A stretch of 64,000 bases of DNA from positions 42,879,503-42,943,502 of the forward strand of contig CP136065.1 of NCBI GenBank assembly GCA_032622095.1. Reading direction: 5' to 3'. The notes beneath the pieces were generated by a model. The model had not been told where the DNA came from. It searched no databases and saw only the letters and a program-made list of their open reading frames with translations. The position numbers and the translations under genes are program-made. Every line of letters begins with the position of its first letter. Within the stretch, counting starts at the first letter, position 1. This document shows, piece after piece, positions 20,966-32,299 of this stretch. The DNA comes from Siphonodentalium dalli. Taxonomy: Eukaryota; Mollusca; Scaphopoda; Gadilida; Siphonodentaliidae.

Positions 20966-22370
20966 TTTACACAGTAGATCTCCTCTGTGTGAAATATTGT
21001 CTCACGTTATAATTATACTGTTGACTTTTAATGTTGCATTCGGGTTTTCAGACCTTAGGTTACAACAAAAACATGGAAGCTGAAAGAACACTAAATGTGA
21101 ACTGTTTTAACACTGAGCCGATGTATACCGATGCCATTTTGTTCGGAAACAATAATTAATGCTGCCAATGTAACTAAATCGTCGAAACATGAAATATATA
21201 AGCGTTTACGAAAAAAAACTATATAGGCCTCGATATCGCCTTTCGGGTCTTGGTTTCCTTGCTAAAATCAAAATAAGAATGATACCGGGGTTCGCAACAA
21301 ATTCCATGGAACCCCTATTATATTTATAAATAAAGAAAACAGCGTTGGTTACAACACGTGTTAAAGTATATGCATATAAGTAATACACAGCGGATTCAAA
21401 TGTGGCTATGGGTTTGACTGCCCACTACTTTGTGTGAATCCCCTCGGGGTTCATGATTTTTTTTGATTTTGCTCGCTATCCAAATCCCAGGACCCCATTG
21501 AACTCTCCGTTTATTTCCACAATAACACGCAGATTCGTTTTAACGCCGCCCCGAGCTCTGTGCTCCCCGAAGAACTTAACTGTGATGGACCAATCTCTTC
21601 TATCAGAATAGTATATGAATAAGTGGCATTAAAGAGCATCATAATCCCCACATATAAGGGCGTGCACTGACCGGAAATACACGATATACATAATATATAA
21701 TTGTGAAAGAATATAATGCGTCCTTGTTGTTTAATATATGAACTAGAACTGTATAAGTCCATCAATGATTGCCCAGCATGAAATTTTCCGAAGTTAGCTT
21801 CCACACATCGATCCGATGAGAATCAATCTTGAAATTATTCTGTATAATGTTTTGATCACACATGTAATATTTATTGCACTTAAAGCGATTAGGTACTTTC
21901 GCAATGGTCTGATGGTTAAACATTTTACAGGCGTATAGATAGATAATCCACAAACAGATAAAATGAAAAAATAGACATATTTTGTTTTTACATTCATTGC
22001 CCCAATTTGGAGATTTTGGCGATTCTAGTCTATTTAAAAACATACCCTGGATTTTATTGATATTGGATGTCGTTTACCCACAAACAATCATTGAAAATGT
22101 CAGCATCAGATTATCTTGAATGATACAAATAATCAATCAAAGAATAAGGTATATGCTTATACCGTCATGTTCTTTCCGTGTATAAGTGCAAACTTTAATC
22201 ATCAGACGCGAATTAAAGCCTCAAGTTGATTTGTGATTGAAAAGTATACAACTCAAATATGTTTTATGTTATTTGTAATACAATTATCAGATGAACAGAC
22301 GGACTAAATATATATTGAACTTTGTTTACAGTATTACCGCGTTTATGTGCCGTTCTCTTTGTTCATTTCT
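20966..22370. other. No recognisable gene
   Basis: Several ORFs of 60-97 codons on the minus strand show no domain, no good splice context and low-complexity composition. I see no repeat family here that recurs elsewhere in the window. Confidence 0.4.
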
Positions 22371-22373
22371 ATC

Positions 22374-22853
22374 TCATGAAATGAATTGGTTATTTCTACG
22401 GGGAAGAAGAACCAAATTTACCCCCGACTGAAAATCGAAAGTTAATAGTTCAGTACAAACACCGACCAGAAAGTTGAAAATTAGCAGCTCAATAACATGT
22501 GTTGTGAAAGCTGATTGTAATACAGTTTCTCGAAGAAATGCATGGGGGAAATTGATTATTAATACAATGTTATTTAAAAACCGATTACTGTTATTATAAC
22601 TTCCCCAAACAGGAAAATAAAACACAATGATATATCCAACTTGGACTCTCAAAAACACCTGGTCGAACAGAAACACACGGGCATTTGAACTGGTAATCAC
22701 AGTAGACAATGAGATCGGGACAAGCTTATTAACTTGGACTTGAAGCCCAGTTATATTAACGAAATTGTGTTTCGAAATCGGCAACAGTATAATACTTCCT
22801 GTAACATTGGGCTCATGTATGCCAAATTCGATAAAAACGTTGGAAATAAATGA
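22374..22853 (-). CDS. Candidate IgGFc-binding-like domain exon or remnant
   Basis: Minus strand, after an acceptor-like TGCATTTGTTACAG the frame opens at 22853 (phase 0) with SFISNVFIEFGIHEP and stays open for about 159 codons to a stop at 22374-22376. The hydrophobic beta-strand pattern with VNITG, VNKLVPISLSTVI, FLFDQVFLRVQVGYIIVFYF and a following YNNSNRFL resembles the extracellular IgGFc-binding/FCGBP-type module (VTI... then F...I.V.A..DI.VY......SDGFL). The second half loses that pattern, so the exon probably ends earlier or the gene is decayed; no clear donor was chosen. Phase 0 does not join directly to the phase-1 lectin exons. Similarity is judged by eye only. Confidence 0.33.
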   Translation of the reverse strand, partial: SFISNVFIEFGIHEPNVTGSIILLPISKHNFVNITGLQVQVNKLVPISLSTVITSSNARVFLFDQVFLRVQVGYIIVFYFPVWGSYNNSNRFLNNIVLIINFPHAFLRETVLQSAFTTHVIELLIFNFLVGVCTELLTFDFQSGVNLVLLPRRNNQFIS

Positions 22854-23368
22854 CTGTAACAAATGCAATTATATACGCAATTTTGTGAATCACAAAGCGA
22901 ATTATGTTCTAGAACATCAAACTTAAAATCACAGTAAAGATATGAAACTTTCAATTAGAGACGACAGTCATTGTGCAAATCGTAACGCGTTCGTTTCATT
23001 TGTGACCAAAACTCATAGTTGAACAAAACTATTACCGAAAAACTAACATTATACCAAACACGAACAAGTTTTTTCTAAAAATTGTTTCATAAAAGTGTCT
23101 GTCCACAACGTAGACTAACAAGCACGTTGAACGAATACGTAACTGGTTCGTTTCTTGAAATCAGTAAATGTGTCACTTATGCGAAAAGAAATAAACTAAA
23201 CTTCAATGAAACTGACGCCTTTTAATACTTAAAGTCAGACTTCTTCACCTTCAAAAGTGCGTATTCAACGGTCTGACAAAACTCAATGCGCAGACTAGGA
23301 AAAACTGCGCTGAAGATTTCCGAGATATTGAATGTATTATGATTGGGCGACTACACATTGTCCGCCAC

Positions 23369-23977
23369 CATGGGCCTGTACTATAGATTTACAATTGCCG
23401 TGTTTGAACACGTGTACAAGGTTATGTGGGGCACACAGAATGTGTCGATTACCTTAGACCTCCACTCTTATTCTTACAGTGAAAAGGCGACTTCTTGCAA
23501 CGCCTCGTTTACATGCATGGTGACCAATAAAATAATAGGTTTACCACATGTGACTTGATTGACCAATGAAAAAAAATATTCCTCGGAGACACTCATTGAT
23601 ATGTTATCGCTAGTGCATGGGTAATCCGTGTTCAATTGTATTAGTGGTAATCGGTATCCTTTAAATAATCGCTCAGTGAGTACGCCGCAACCGTTCGTGC
23701 ATTGTGTTATATGTCATCAATGGTTATCGTCTGTTCCAACAATTCAAGTTTTAAGATGTATTTCAATTTCTAGTTGGGTTGTCATGCAAAATCGCTGGAG
23801 TATTATATTGAATACCATTCTGATCAAACCCAATCACCCATCGGTAATGAGTACACGGGTATAATCTACTCTATTACAATACAGTGGTCTATTGCACTTC
23901 ACGCCTCCTGTGTACCTCACATAACCTTGTACACCTGTTCAAACACGGCAATTGTAAATCTATAGTACAGGCCCCTG
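23369..23977. mobile_element. ~610-bp foldback MITE with CAGGGG-type ends
   Basis: Left arm from 23369 (CATGGGCCTGTACTATAG) and right arm ending 23977 (CTATAGTACAGGCCCCTG) are inverted for about 110 bp, including TTTACAATTGCCGTGTTTGA and ACAAGGTTATGTG.GG. The right tip is CAGGGGCC inward, hAT-like. No convincing target duplication could be fixed (TCCGCCAC against GACGCACA). A 71-codon ORF lying mostly within the left arm is not meaningful. Confidence 0.7.
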
Positions 23978-23991
23978 GACGCACATGCGAC

Positions 23992-24110
23992 CTGGGGTCA
24001 ATACTATGAACAATTTTATACCTGTAAATACAAATTGTATTTATTAATTTGTAATTACAAATTTGTGTTAACTACCACAGTGGTTTCATAGTACAGGGAA
24101 AATTTAGCCG
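23992..24110. repeat. Small inverted-repeat element with GGTCAATACTATGAA end
   Basis: GGGGTCAATACTATGAAC at 23994 faces GTTTCATAGTACAGGGAAAA near 24086. The end sequence recurs at 24336 (GGTACTATGAAAC) and in a cluster at 28165-28345 that finishes GTTTCATAGTATTGACCCCTGG. The CAGGGGTC(A)ATACTATGAA ends resemble those of the 23.4-kb foldback. Confidence 0.45.
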
Positions 24111-24859
24111 TATTATTGTAATACCTTAGACTGGGCGAGAGGTGAAACCCCTAAAAGGCAGCTGTAAAACTTAGAAAAAACTAACTCCCCACTCTGCTCC
24201 CATGCACATGTTATCAGTGTTATCTGAATACCAGTTCAAATTAGACGGACATGTATATAGAGCTAAAATAACTGACAACAATTTATATGGGGAAGTTACA
24301 ATGCGTGCTATCATATTGTGATTAGTGATAACGCCGGTACTATGAAACGATGAGCTAACAAAATCTCGCAAATTTCACAAAGATCTACTGTTGATTATTG
24401 TAGATTGCTTACGGACAAACCTTTGCCTGTGAGTGATTAACAATATATTGAATCACGGCGGGCCAAAGTTACAAAAGAAATAACCAATCATAAGTTGAGA
24501 GGTGAACGCTTATCAGAGCTATCCAATCGGTTCACGGATTGCTAAGTTGATGACCACTTGTCTGCGCAAGTTAACAATTAAACGGTTCGTTTGTAGTGTG
24601 TGTATGTAAGTACAAGTCAGTGTAATACCGAGTACTACAAAAATTTTGGTATCATTGTTTTTACAAATTACAAATTTACAACCATTCAGTTTGTGAAAAT
24701 AAAATATTATTTTGATGGTATAGCATTATATATATTGTGACCATCCTATTATTTCAAACTGATCCGCTACTCTTATCATAACACATCGAGGCAGTAACGT
24801 GGCTCCATGTTATCGGGAGGGATGTATCGAAGCAGGGACGTGCTAATGGTCTCGGTTAT

Positions 24860-25157
24860 AGGAGTGGTGCGGTAGAGTGCCAGTCGGTAGAATGACAGGT
24901 GCACTACACCGTTACATGCCGTCCAGCGCTGACGAAGCTGGTTCTAACCCCGTCATATGGAGGGTGACCGGAATCATGTATCTGGGCAAGTTTGTCAGTT
25001 GCTTTCCGGTGGTCGGTGGTTTCTACACGCAGTGGGACGATTTCTCGGTGAAATCGAGCCTCTGCGTGGTCTTTCCTCCACCCGTAAAATTGACAACGTC
25101 GAGGGTGGCATAGCGGCTAGAACGTCGATAAACCCTAATAAACCAAAACCAAACCAA
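24860..25157 (+). mobile_element. tRNA-derived SINE 1
   Basis: A GC-richer ~300-bp block in AT-rich DNA. The head holds an A-box-like GGTAGAGTGCCAGTCGG (about 24871) and a B box GGTTCTAACCCCG (24940-24952), spaced about 65 bp as in pol III promoters. The body has a stem-like pair, GATTTCTCGGTGAAATCGAG and CGCAGTGG...CTGCGTGG. It ends in an ACC/AAACC-rich tail (AAACCAAAACCAAACC, up to 25157). The AACGTCGATAAACCCTAATAAACC run before the tail is typical of invertebrate SINE 3' ends. The exact 5' end is uncertain. Plus-strand ORFs across it are incidental. Confidence 0.7.
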
Positions 25158-25377
25158 TAGGAGTGTCATTTTATAATTTCAAACTGCTCCGATATCTTAT
25201 AATATATCTAGATAGGGACGTGGTTATATGGGCTCAGTTTGGCGACGGGGTGTCCATCCTATAATTTCCATATGCACCCTTTGGACAAAATGGCAGCGCA
25301 AAATGTCTATAAATTCCACATAACGATGGAATCGTATATCAAGAGGAAAGTATTTTAATTTTTCTACGCTGATAACA

Positions 25378-25652
25378 AAACTTAGTCAATATGACTAACA
25401 TATATTAGTCAAACGTTTTTCCTCAGGATGACTGACTTAGTTCAACCAACATGCATGACTGAGGCATAACATTAATCAAAATTACTAGGGTGATGTTAGT
25501 CATAACGACTAAGCAATGGGGACTTTTCTTAGTCAATTGGAAGGCGTAAATTAAAGTTGCTGAATTATGTGCAAATAATTCCAATAATTGACCAAAGTTA
25601 CTCAAAACGTTTGTGACTAACACTAAGTTAGTCATATTTAGTCAATATGTCC
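25378..25652. mobile_element. TTAGTCA-rich inverted-repeat element
   Basis: Left end has TTAGTCAATATGACTAACAT...TTAGTCAAACGTTTT; the right end has AAAACGTTTGTGACTAAC...GTTAGTCATATTTAGTCAATATG. They align as inverted repeats of about 45 bp. TTAGTCA or TGACTAA occurs over ten times inside 275 bp. No target duplication was assigned and there is no coding capacity. Confidence 0.55.
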
Positions 25653-26460
25653 ATTCCAAGGGGCGGGGGGTGCACAACTTACTGTTACAGCTTGAAAATC
25701 AGAAGCCAACCGGGGTAAACAATTTTATAATTGTTTATAATTGAGGGGTGGGGATACAGTTGGATATCGACGTTTCGAAAAAAAAGAGAGCATCTTGCCA
25801 CGTCACTGCATTTATGCTCTAGTCATTTATGAAAACTGTGCTTGCATCTTCGTATTCGTGTCCTTTACCGTGACCAAATGCATTCGCGTCGACGATTGAA
25901 ACTCAAAGGATAATCCGCAATGCATTCTTGAGCGAAAAATCATACTCACATTGGGAACACGCGTCATTTTTATCCATTCTTGGATATATCATTGATTATG
26001 GTAAATACATGTTACATGCTAATGTTGGATATAATCCGCAAGTATCACTCACTAACTTTTGTCAAAGATGTTGTGACTCATACGATTTGGCGGCAACTCG
26101 CCCCATCCTATTCTGAACAGCTGTAGTGTGCCAGGCATCGTGTTCCCAAGACCACTATCGCCATGTCCCTGTTTATGAGATTTCCATTGATAACACATTT
26201 TTATAAGGGGTCGCTACATCCCTACGAATCAGATGGTTATATGCTCTGGTTTAAGGATGTGAAAATCGACAATTTATGTTTGACACCCTATATAGACATT
26301 CTAGACAAGTTCTTAACGTTGTAACTTTCAATAAATTGGGTAATTTCAGTAGTTACAAGGAACACATACTGCTACATCACATCCAAGCTGACACCCCATA
26401 AGGTTTGACAATTTCTAAATATAGGCCATTTCAATCCAAACTTTTGACCAAAGGAGGTAA

Positions 26461-27546
26461 ATAGAAGAAGTTAATGCGTCAAAAACAAAAGTTGTGATTT
26501 TCTGTAAAAGATTACCTAAGATTGTACCGACGTTTATATTCAACGGTAAACCTTTGGAAACGGTAAAGGAATTTGTGTATCTGGGTGTGAATTTTTTCTT
26601 TAATGGAAGATTTTGTAGATCTATTAAGAAAACGTGCAAACTTGGCACGAAGGCGATGTATGCACTGTTGAATAAAGTAAGGAAATTAGAACTACCTGTG
26701 GATATCATGCTTCATCTTTTTGATACGATATTATTATATGGCAGTGAAGTTTGGGGGTTTGAACCCTGTAAATCAATCGAAAGTGTACATCTCAAATTCT
26801 GCAAGATAATCATGGGTATGAAAGAAAGTACACCAAACTATATGGTATACGGAGAATTAGGTCGCCATCCTTTAATAATTGAAATAAAATGTAGAATATT
26901 AACGTATTGGTCGAAATTAATGTCGAATGAGGGCTCGATTATCGCCAAAAATATGTGTACATTAATACTGACCATTTATCGAAATCAGCCTAGCAGTGGA
27001 GACCTCAAATGTCTCCGGTTTATAGAGCAGACATTCCAAGATACTGGAAAGAATTCCATGTTCATGAGCAGAAGGGATCTAACACACTCGGATATAAAAC
27101 GAATAAAGGTCATACTTATTGATCAGTTTAACCAGGAATGGTTGGGAAATGTAGCCACATCATCAATGGTTGGTTTCTATGGTGCTATTTCTGTACGTCC
27201 GGAGATCAGAAGATATCTAACTGAACTTCCATGGTATTTAGCCGAATGCATTGTTAAGATTAGGACATCAAATCATCGATTACCAATTGAAAGTGGACGG
27301 TGGAAAAAATCAAAACGGAATGACAGAGTTTGTACATTATGTAATGACGGAATAGGAGATGAATACCACTTTGTAATTACATGTTCACACCTTAATGATA
27401 TCCGAATCAAATATATCCCGGAATATTACTGGAAATATCACAGCGAAGAAAAGTTTTATAGACTTCTGTCGATTGAAAACATTAGTATATTGCGGAGATT
27501 ATCATTATATCTTAAGTGTGCATTTAAGGAACTGCCCAAACTCTGA
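26461..27546 (+). CDS. LINE ORF2 C-terminal fragment (thumb and Cys/His region)
   Basis: About 361 codons open from 26461 (no native ATG; the frame is a truncated remainder). It begins IEEVNASKTKVVIF, continues with NGKPLETVKEFVYLGVNFF (end of the RT domain), LLYGSEVWGFEP, YGELGRHPL, RTSNHRLPIESGRW and finishes with a CxxC...H...C cluster (CTLCNDGIGDEYHFVITC) typical of jockey/CR1/L2-type ORF2 C-ends. The YADD active site, fingers and endonuclease are missing, so it is not functional. The frame is intact over its whole remaining length, so insertion is fairly recent. GC is similar to the surrounding DNA. Confidence 0.9.
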   Translation: MEEVNASKTKVVIFCKRLPKIVPTFIFNGKPLETVKEFVYLGVNFFFNGRFCRSIKKTCKLGTKAMYALLNKVRKLELPVDIMLHLFDTILLYGSEVWGFEPCKSIESVHLKFCKIIMGMKESTPNYMVYGELGRHPLIIEIKCRILTYWSKLMSNEGSIIAKNMCTLILTIYRNQPSSGDLKCLRFIEQTFQDTGKNSMFMSRRDLTHSDIKRIKVILIDQFNQEWLGNVATSSMVGFYGAISVRPEIRRYLTELPWYLAECIVKIRTSNHRLPIESGRWKKSKRNDRVCTLCNDGIGDEYHFVITCSHLNDIRIKYIPEYYWKYHSEEKFYRLLSIENISILRRLSLYLKCAFKELPKL

Positions 27547-27842
27547 AACACCGAAGAACCCACCCGCCTGGGCAAAAACTCCCCATTTCAAAACACATCC
27601 CATTTGTTGAGACCGGGGGTAAATATAACTGCTGTTCCCCCTGCATTATTCGATGTGGGTTGAAAAATGGGAATTGGCGTGCCTTCACCCAGCGGGATTA
27701 ATATATATAAATATTATATGGTATTATGACTGTGGCATATAGATTATAGCCAATATATAGTTTCCTGCTATTGTACATATATGTATATATATTTGCATGT
27801 TCTGTGTTCAATCATAGCTTTGCAATAAACTGATTGATTGAA
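27547..27842 (+). other. 3' UTR and tail of the LINE fragment
   Basis: GC-rich opening (CACCGAAGAACCCACCCGCC), then TA-rich, ending GCAATAAACTGATTGATTGAAATATG. AATAAA at 27825-27830 overlaps the tail. Confidence 0.65.
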
Positions 27843-28164
27843 ATATGCAAATGTTGGTCTAAAACAAAACATACCCCCTAATAAATTGTTGGAAAAAACA
27901 AAATAACAGAACAAGTTCAACCTATTCCAATTCATGTTGTTTCAGGTATCAAATTTCCAGCTGTTGAATGTGTTGATAAAATGTTTGGAGCGAGAAACAT
28001 AACCCAACCCCCTTGTCGCGACGTCCCTGTGGGTTGTACTTGAAATTTCCAGCTGACAAAATGTTTTCCCGAGGGGGTGAATCGACCCCTTGTCGCCACG
28101 TCCCTGCGTATCATAGATATATATATTATCCGTGTTAAGGGTGCGAAAACTGAAAAAATATGTT

Positions 28165-28345
28165 TCATAGTACTCGAACATTCTTTGTGATTGGAGATAT
28201 TTGTAAATACAAAGAACACGTACTATTTGTGATTTATGTTTGTAATCGTAGGTTCATAGTATTGGCGGAATGATAAATTGTTATTTCTTACAAACAATTG
28301 TAGATTCTTACAAAGAAAAAGTTTCATAGTATTGACCCCTGGTTC
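28165..28345. repeat. Cluster of TTTCATAGTA end motifs
   Basis: GTTTCATAGTACTCGAAC, GGTTCATAGTATTGGCGG and GTTTCATAGTATTGACCCCTGG occur within 180 bp, with ACAAAGAA/TTTGTAA-type internal inverted fragments. They share ends with the elements at 23.99 kb. Confidence 0.45.
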
Positions 28346-28794
28346 TATTTGTGTTTTGTGGATGACTTTGCATGAACAGCTTTAATGCCATTGACATGTG
28401 TTAATATATGTTATGTGGCACGCATATGAGTCCGACCACAACATTGAATGTTTAACACTAGTCCGTAAATATCGCGTCCAATGTCTTACACAGAACATTG
28501 GATATCGCGTTGCCATCCCTATACCAGCGGTATGTTGGACACACGTAGCATTATTCGCACTTTTTTGACAGATGCGCTATATTGTCAACTTCCTTTTAAA
28601 AGTTAGATATGTTTGCTTTTGGTAGCGAACTCATTGAAAGCGTGAGGTGCCAGTTATAAAATTCAAACACAGTGGGGGTCAACTTTCCCAGAGTTAGAAC
28701 ATTCTGATATGGTCTGGTTCAAGGGTGTGTAAATGGAAAGTATTCGGTGGGGAACCACTCCCTCCCGGACAAAAATCACCCACATCCCATTATT

Positions 28795-29300
28795 GTCCCC
28801 CCGAAAATTTTATTTTTGGGGGACTATTTAATCAGCCCCGTCCGTCCGTGCGTCCGTGTGTCCGTCTAGCCGTGCGTCCGCCCGTCCGCCCGGAGTTATA
28901 ACTCCAGTAATGATCATCCGATTTGAAACTTGGTATGTAGGTGTCTCAACCAAGAACACAGGTGCTCTGCAATTCTGGGTTTGATCCGATGTTCTTTTAT
29001 GGAGTTATTTTCCTTTTTTCAACTTTTGTTTTACTTAGAAAATTTCTCACTTTTTCGGTTTCCGGATGATATCTCAATTTTAGATCCTTTAATTGCAAAT
29101 ACCGTTGGTATGTGGTTTCCGGATGAAAACTCAAGTTTGGACTGTTCAATTTGGAAATTATTTTGTGGGTCTTTCATATCAAAATACAGGTCAAGTTCGA
29201 ATTTGAGTTTGAGTCAATGATTTTTCCCAGAGTTATGGGCCTTTCGACTTTGAAAATCTTTTTTTTATAATTTTCTGTATGAGGGTACCTTCATGGTGTA
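28795..29300. repeat. CGTC-rich dispersed repeat (GGGGGACTAT...CGTCCGTCCG type)
   Basis: Starts near GGGGGACTATTTAATCAGCC, has about 12 degenerate CGTC/CGTG units (28845-28895), then GGAGTTATAACTCCAGTAATGATCATCCGATTTGAAACTTGGTATG. Two internal segments, TTTCCGGATGATATCTCAATTT and TTTCCGGATGAAAACTCAAGTTT, are about 60 bp apart. The layout matches a common molluscan non-coding repeat as I know it; the plus-strand ORF across it is not a gene. Confidence 0.6.
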
Positions 29301-30153
29301 ATCAACTCCTCCTACAGTTTTTATCGTAGATATTTGAAACTTCAGGGTATTGTTACCCACATATTGAGATGTGCAACATGTATATAGATGACGGAACAAA
29401 TATTTTTTTACGGAATTATTAACGCTTTCGAATATTTCAACATTTTAAAAAAATTCTTTAACAAAGCGGCATCGACTTGCCACGTTGTCGGGGGACACTG
29501 TGGTCGGCCGACCTTTTATTTTTAAATATAGTTTTCTGATAACGCTTCTGCCGTAAATGTAACAAAAATCAATCACATTAAAAGTAAACATTGGATTGTG
29601 AAGAAGGCCGTTTGGATGACCCATCAACCCATCATAATATAACTAAATATACATAATTTATATATAAAAAAAGCTTGGATAAAACCATATGCGCTTTAAT
29701 GTCGATCGTATCGCAATAATATCACAACCAGCCATCGATAACTTGCATTCACGTCATTGCAAGAATGTTGTATCTCCAGCATCACACCTCTTAAGATGCT
29801 ACATATCTCATAACATGCGTTTAAACAAGCATATTTAGTTGACTAAACATTTGCGAAGACAAAATTTCGCGGCGATTCCAACGATACCAATATCTCATTT
29901 TCCCACCAAAATGGACTTACGACATTATAGTTGGTGGTGATCGGCGACTAATTAAATTCTTATAAAATTTAGACCCCCCTCATCTTACACCGAAACGGCA
30001 CCGATTTAGCGTATTTAAATCACACAATTATCGTATCATGGAGAAGAATGTGAATCAATTTGGTGGAAATCGGCGCTAAGTATATTTTTATTAATTTGGG
30101 TACCCCTCCCCCTTCCGTACACGCCTGACTCGAACGGTGCCTCTTTATCATAT

Positions 30154-30429
30154 TTAACTCTTTCAGTGCCAGGTGCCGATCTCATCGGCCCTAATTTACG
30201 GTCTGTAAAATCGGCCATAAAATTTTTTTTGAGATTGTTTTTGGGTTGCATTTTTTTGGGGCAAGCTTAAGCATGGTATAGCGAATTTAAAAACGGGATA
30301 AAACCGTAGGGGCATGTTATAATTCAAAACTATCACCAAGTATTCATAGTAATAATTTTGATGCCTATGAAAAACGTAAGATTCCCTGGCACTAAACCTA
30401 CAAAATAAGTCTGGCACTGAAAGAGTTAA
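30154..30429. mobile_element. TTAA MITE with CTCTTTCAGTGCCAG ends
   Basis: TTAA at 30154-30157 and 30426-30429 flank inverted ends CTCTTTCAGTGCCAG and CTGGCACTGAAAGAG, a perfect 15-bp TIR. The interior (GGCCCTAATTTACGGTCTGT, ATAACATGCCCCTA reversed) matches 17060-17284. The family is piggyBac-like by TTAA target and by TIR form; no transposase is encoded. Confidence 0.8.
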
Positions 30430-30614
30430 AGAATATAAGAAAAGATTATTAAAATTGTAAAAAATAATAACAAATAATGAAAACAAATTGTTAGGCCAAT
30501 GCATTCTCTTATATATGCGAGGCGACCTATTGTCGACTCGCATATATAAGAGAATGCATTGGCACAGGGTATATGGGTTGATACAAAAATCGGACCTGGC
30601 ACTGAAAGGGTTAA
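30430..30614. mobile_element. Second CTGGCACTGAAAG-TTAA end with one 69-bp hairpin
   Basis: Directly after the first MITE is an AT-rich stretch, a single palindrome GCCAATGCATTCTC...GAGAATGCATTGGC (30495-30563), then CTGGCACTGAAAGGGTTAA ending at TTAA 30611-30614. Either the element is longer (30154-30614) and has two right ends, or a second copy is joined at the TTAA. The hairpin is the one carried as inverted pairs by the MITEs at 18.3, 42.8 and 47.6 kb, so the module moves between TIR families. Confidence 0.65.
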
Positions 30615-32299
30615 ACCACACCAATAGAGTCCTACTATCATGGATATGAGTATGTATAAGTTTGGAGGAAATCGGCGACAATTTTTTCTGACCATGACAA
30701 GAACAGCGTCACTTTAGAAAATTCTAACCCACACACTTATCTTCCTCGTAAATAGTTACCCCTGTTAGACTTCTTTGTTCCCATCTGAATTTATACAGAA
30801 CACACAGACAGACATACATTCGCAAATATAGATATAGATGGGTTGCTAAATTGTTGTTATCTTAATCTATTCGAAAGAATAAGCCGAATATTAACTTGTT
30901 TTTTCCCTGAATTCAGGCGCCGCGAATTCGGAAAATTAAACAACGTTCATGCTCACCGATGCAAGAACATCTGGACTAATGAATACGCAGTCCGTGGCGA
31001 CATCCATCTGATATATGTCTCATCGTGTACGGTGAGACATGTATCAGATGGATGGTGTGGTGGCAATCGGCGACTAAACCCATTCTTATCAGATTTAGTA
31101 TCCATCCCCCAAAATCTTTCATCCAAACGACAGCAATTTGGCTTCTTTAATTCACACAATTATATTCTTTGCATCACGGAGAAGCATATATATCAATTTG
31201 GTGGAAATTTGTAAATTTTGGTGCCCCTCTCCCATTCCTTGCATCCCTGACTCGAACGGCGCCACTTTTGACATATGTAAACTAGATCCCTCATATCATG
31301 GGAATTATTATATATAAGTTTCGTGACAATCGGCGACAAACATTTTTTATGCCCCTCCCCCTTTTCTGCCCCTGACAACAACGGCGTCACTTTAGGAAAT
31401 TCTAACAAACACCATTATCTTTCCCGTAAATAGTTACCCCTAGTAGACCCCTTTGGCGCCATTTAGATGGTCCCTCGGCGCTAAAATTAGTTTGATCAAT
31501 GTTGGTGCCCCTCTCCCCTTCCGTGCAACCCTGACTCGAACGGCGCCAATTTTGACAAATTTAAACCACGCCATTATATTCCTTATATTATGGGGATGAT
31601 TATATATAAGTTTCGTGGTAAAATTCTGCCCCTTTTTTGCCCCTGAAAACAAACGGCGTCACTTTAGAAAATTCTAACCCGCACCATTATCTTTTTCGTA
31701 AAAAGTTACCCCTAGTAGACCCCTTTGGTGCCAACACGCCCCAAACCCAACCTTGAGTCGTTCAGTTATTTCGTGGGAGAATCCAGAGTCAGATTTTTAA
31801 ACCAAAAAAAGTTGCAAGAGCTATGGAAATGTATCGAAGGCCTGTTCGACAATAATGGTCACAGTGTGCCGCAAATATAATTTCTTCTGAGATAAAAGAA
31901 AACGGAGTCAGTGGCACATGACTTTTCAGGATCCTCCAATACTGACATTATTATGACAAGGTTATATCTGCCCAATATACAGAGGATATCTTTCATGTTT
32001 TATAACAGACTCATCGCCTAACATAAACAACTCAAAATCTCACTCTGTTGCATAGCAACATTTCTTTTAAACTGATAATAATTAGCCAGTATATAGCACC
32101 ATGAACAGAGGAGCACCTGGACATTTCTTTTAAACATCTGTATCTTCCTGGAGATATGATAGCCAGGTGTCCTCAAAATCTTAGTCAAATCCACTAGATT
32201 GATTGATACATCTCTATGTAAAACCCAATTGTCGTCTTTTATTTTTGCGAACTAATGCGTTTATGATGTTCATGTTATAACGTCTGAAGTATACGCAGT

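Larger units (their letters stand above)
26461..27842 (+). mobile_element. 5'-truncated non-LTR retrotransposon (jockey/CR1-like)
   Basis: Contains the C-terminal third of a LINE ORF2 (26461-27546) followed by a ~295-bp 3' UTR ending GCAATAAACTGATTGATTGAAA, a tail of short repeats rather than poly(A). Homology starts abruptly at EVNASKTKVV, the residues that follow the reverse-transcriptase active site, with an in-frame TAA just upstream (26458-26460); this is usual for 5' truncation in target-primed reverse transcription. No target-site duplication was recognised. Confidence 0.85.
29925..31745. repeat. Degenerate ~240-bp tandem units with nested insertions
   Basis: Units contain, in order, GGTGCCCCTC(T/C)CCCTTCC, CCTGACTCGAACGGCGCC, ACATTTAAACCA-type text, TATATAAGTTTCGTGG, AATCGGCGACTAA, then CCCCTGA.AACAACGGCGTCACTTTAG, CACCATTATCTTTC.CGTAAATAGTTACCCCTAGTAGACCCC. 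Good copies are around 30105-30150, 31220-31480 and 31500-31735; the oldest fragments are at 29930-30050 and 30640-30790. A TTAA MITE (30154-30614) splits one unit. Frames here read in many directions and none is convincing. Confidence 0.7.

Noticed and set aside
23343-23558. 71-codon ORF at the foldback
   Set aside because: Lies mostly in the inverted arm and starts outside the element.
26415-26708. 97-codon minus-strand ORF
   Set aside because: Antisense shadow of the LINE ORF2.
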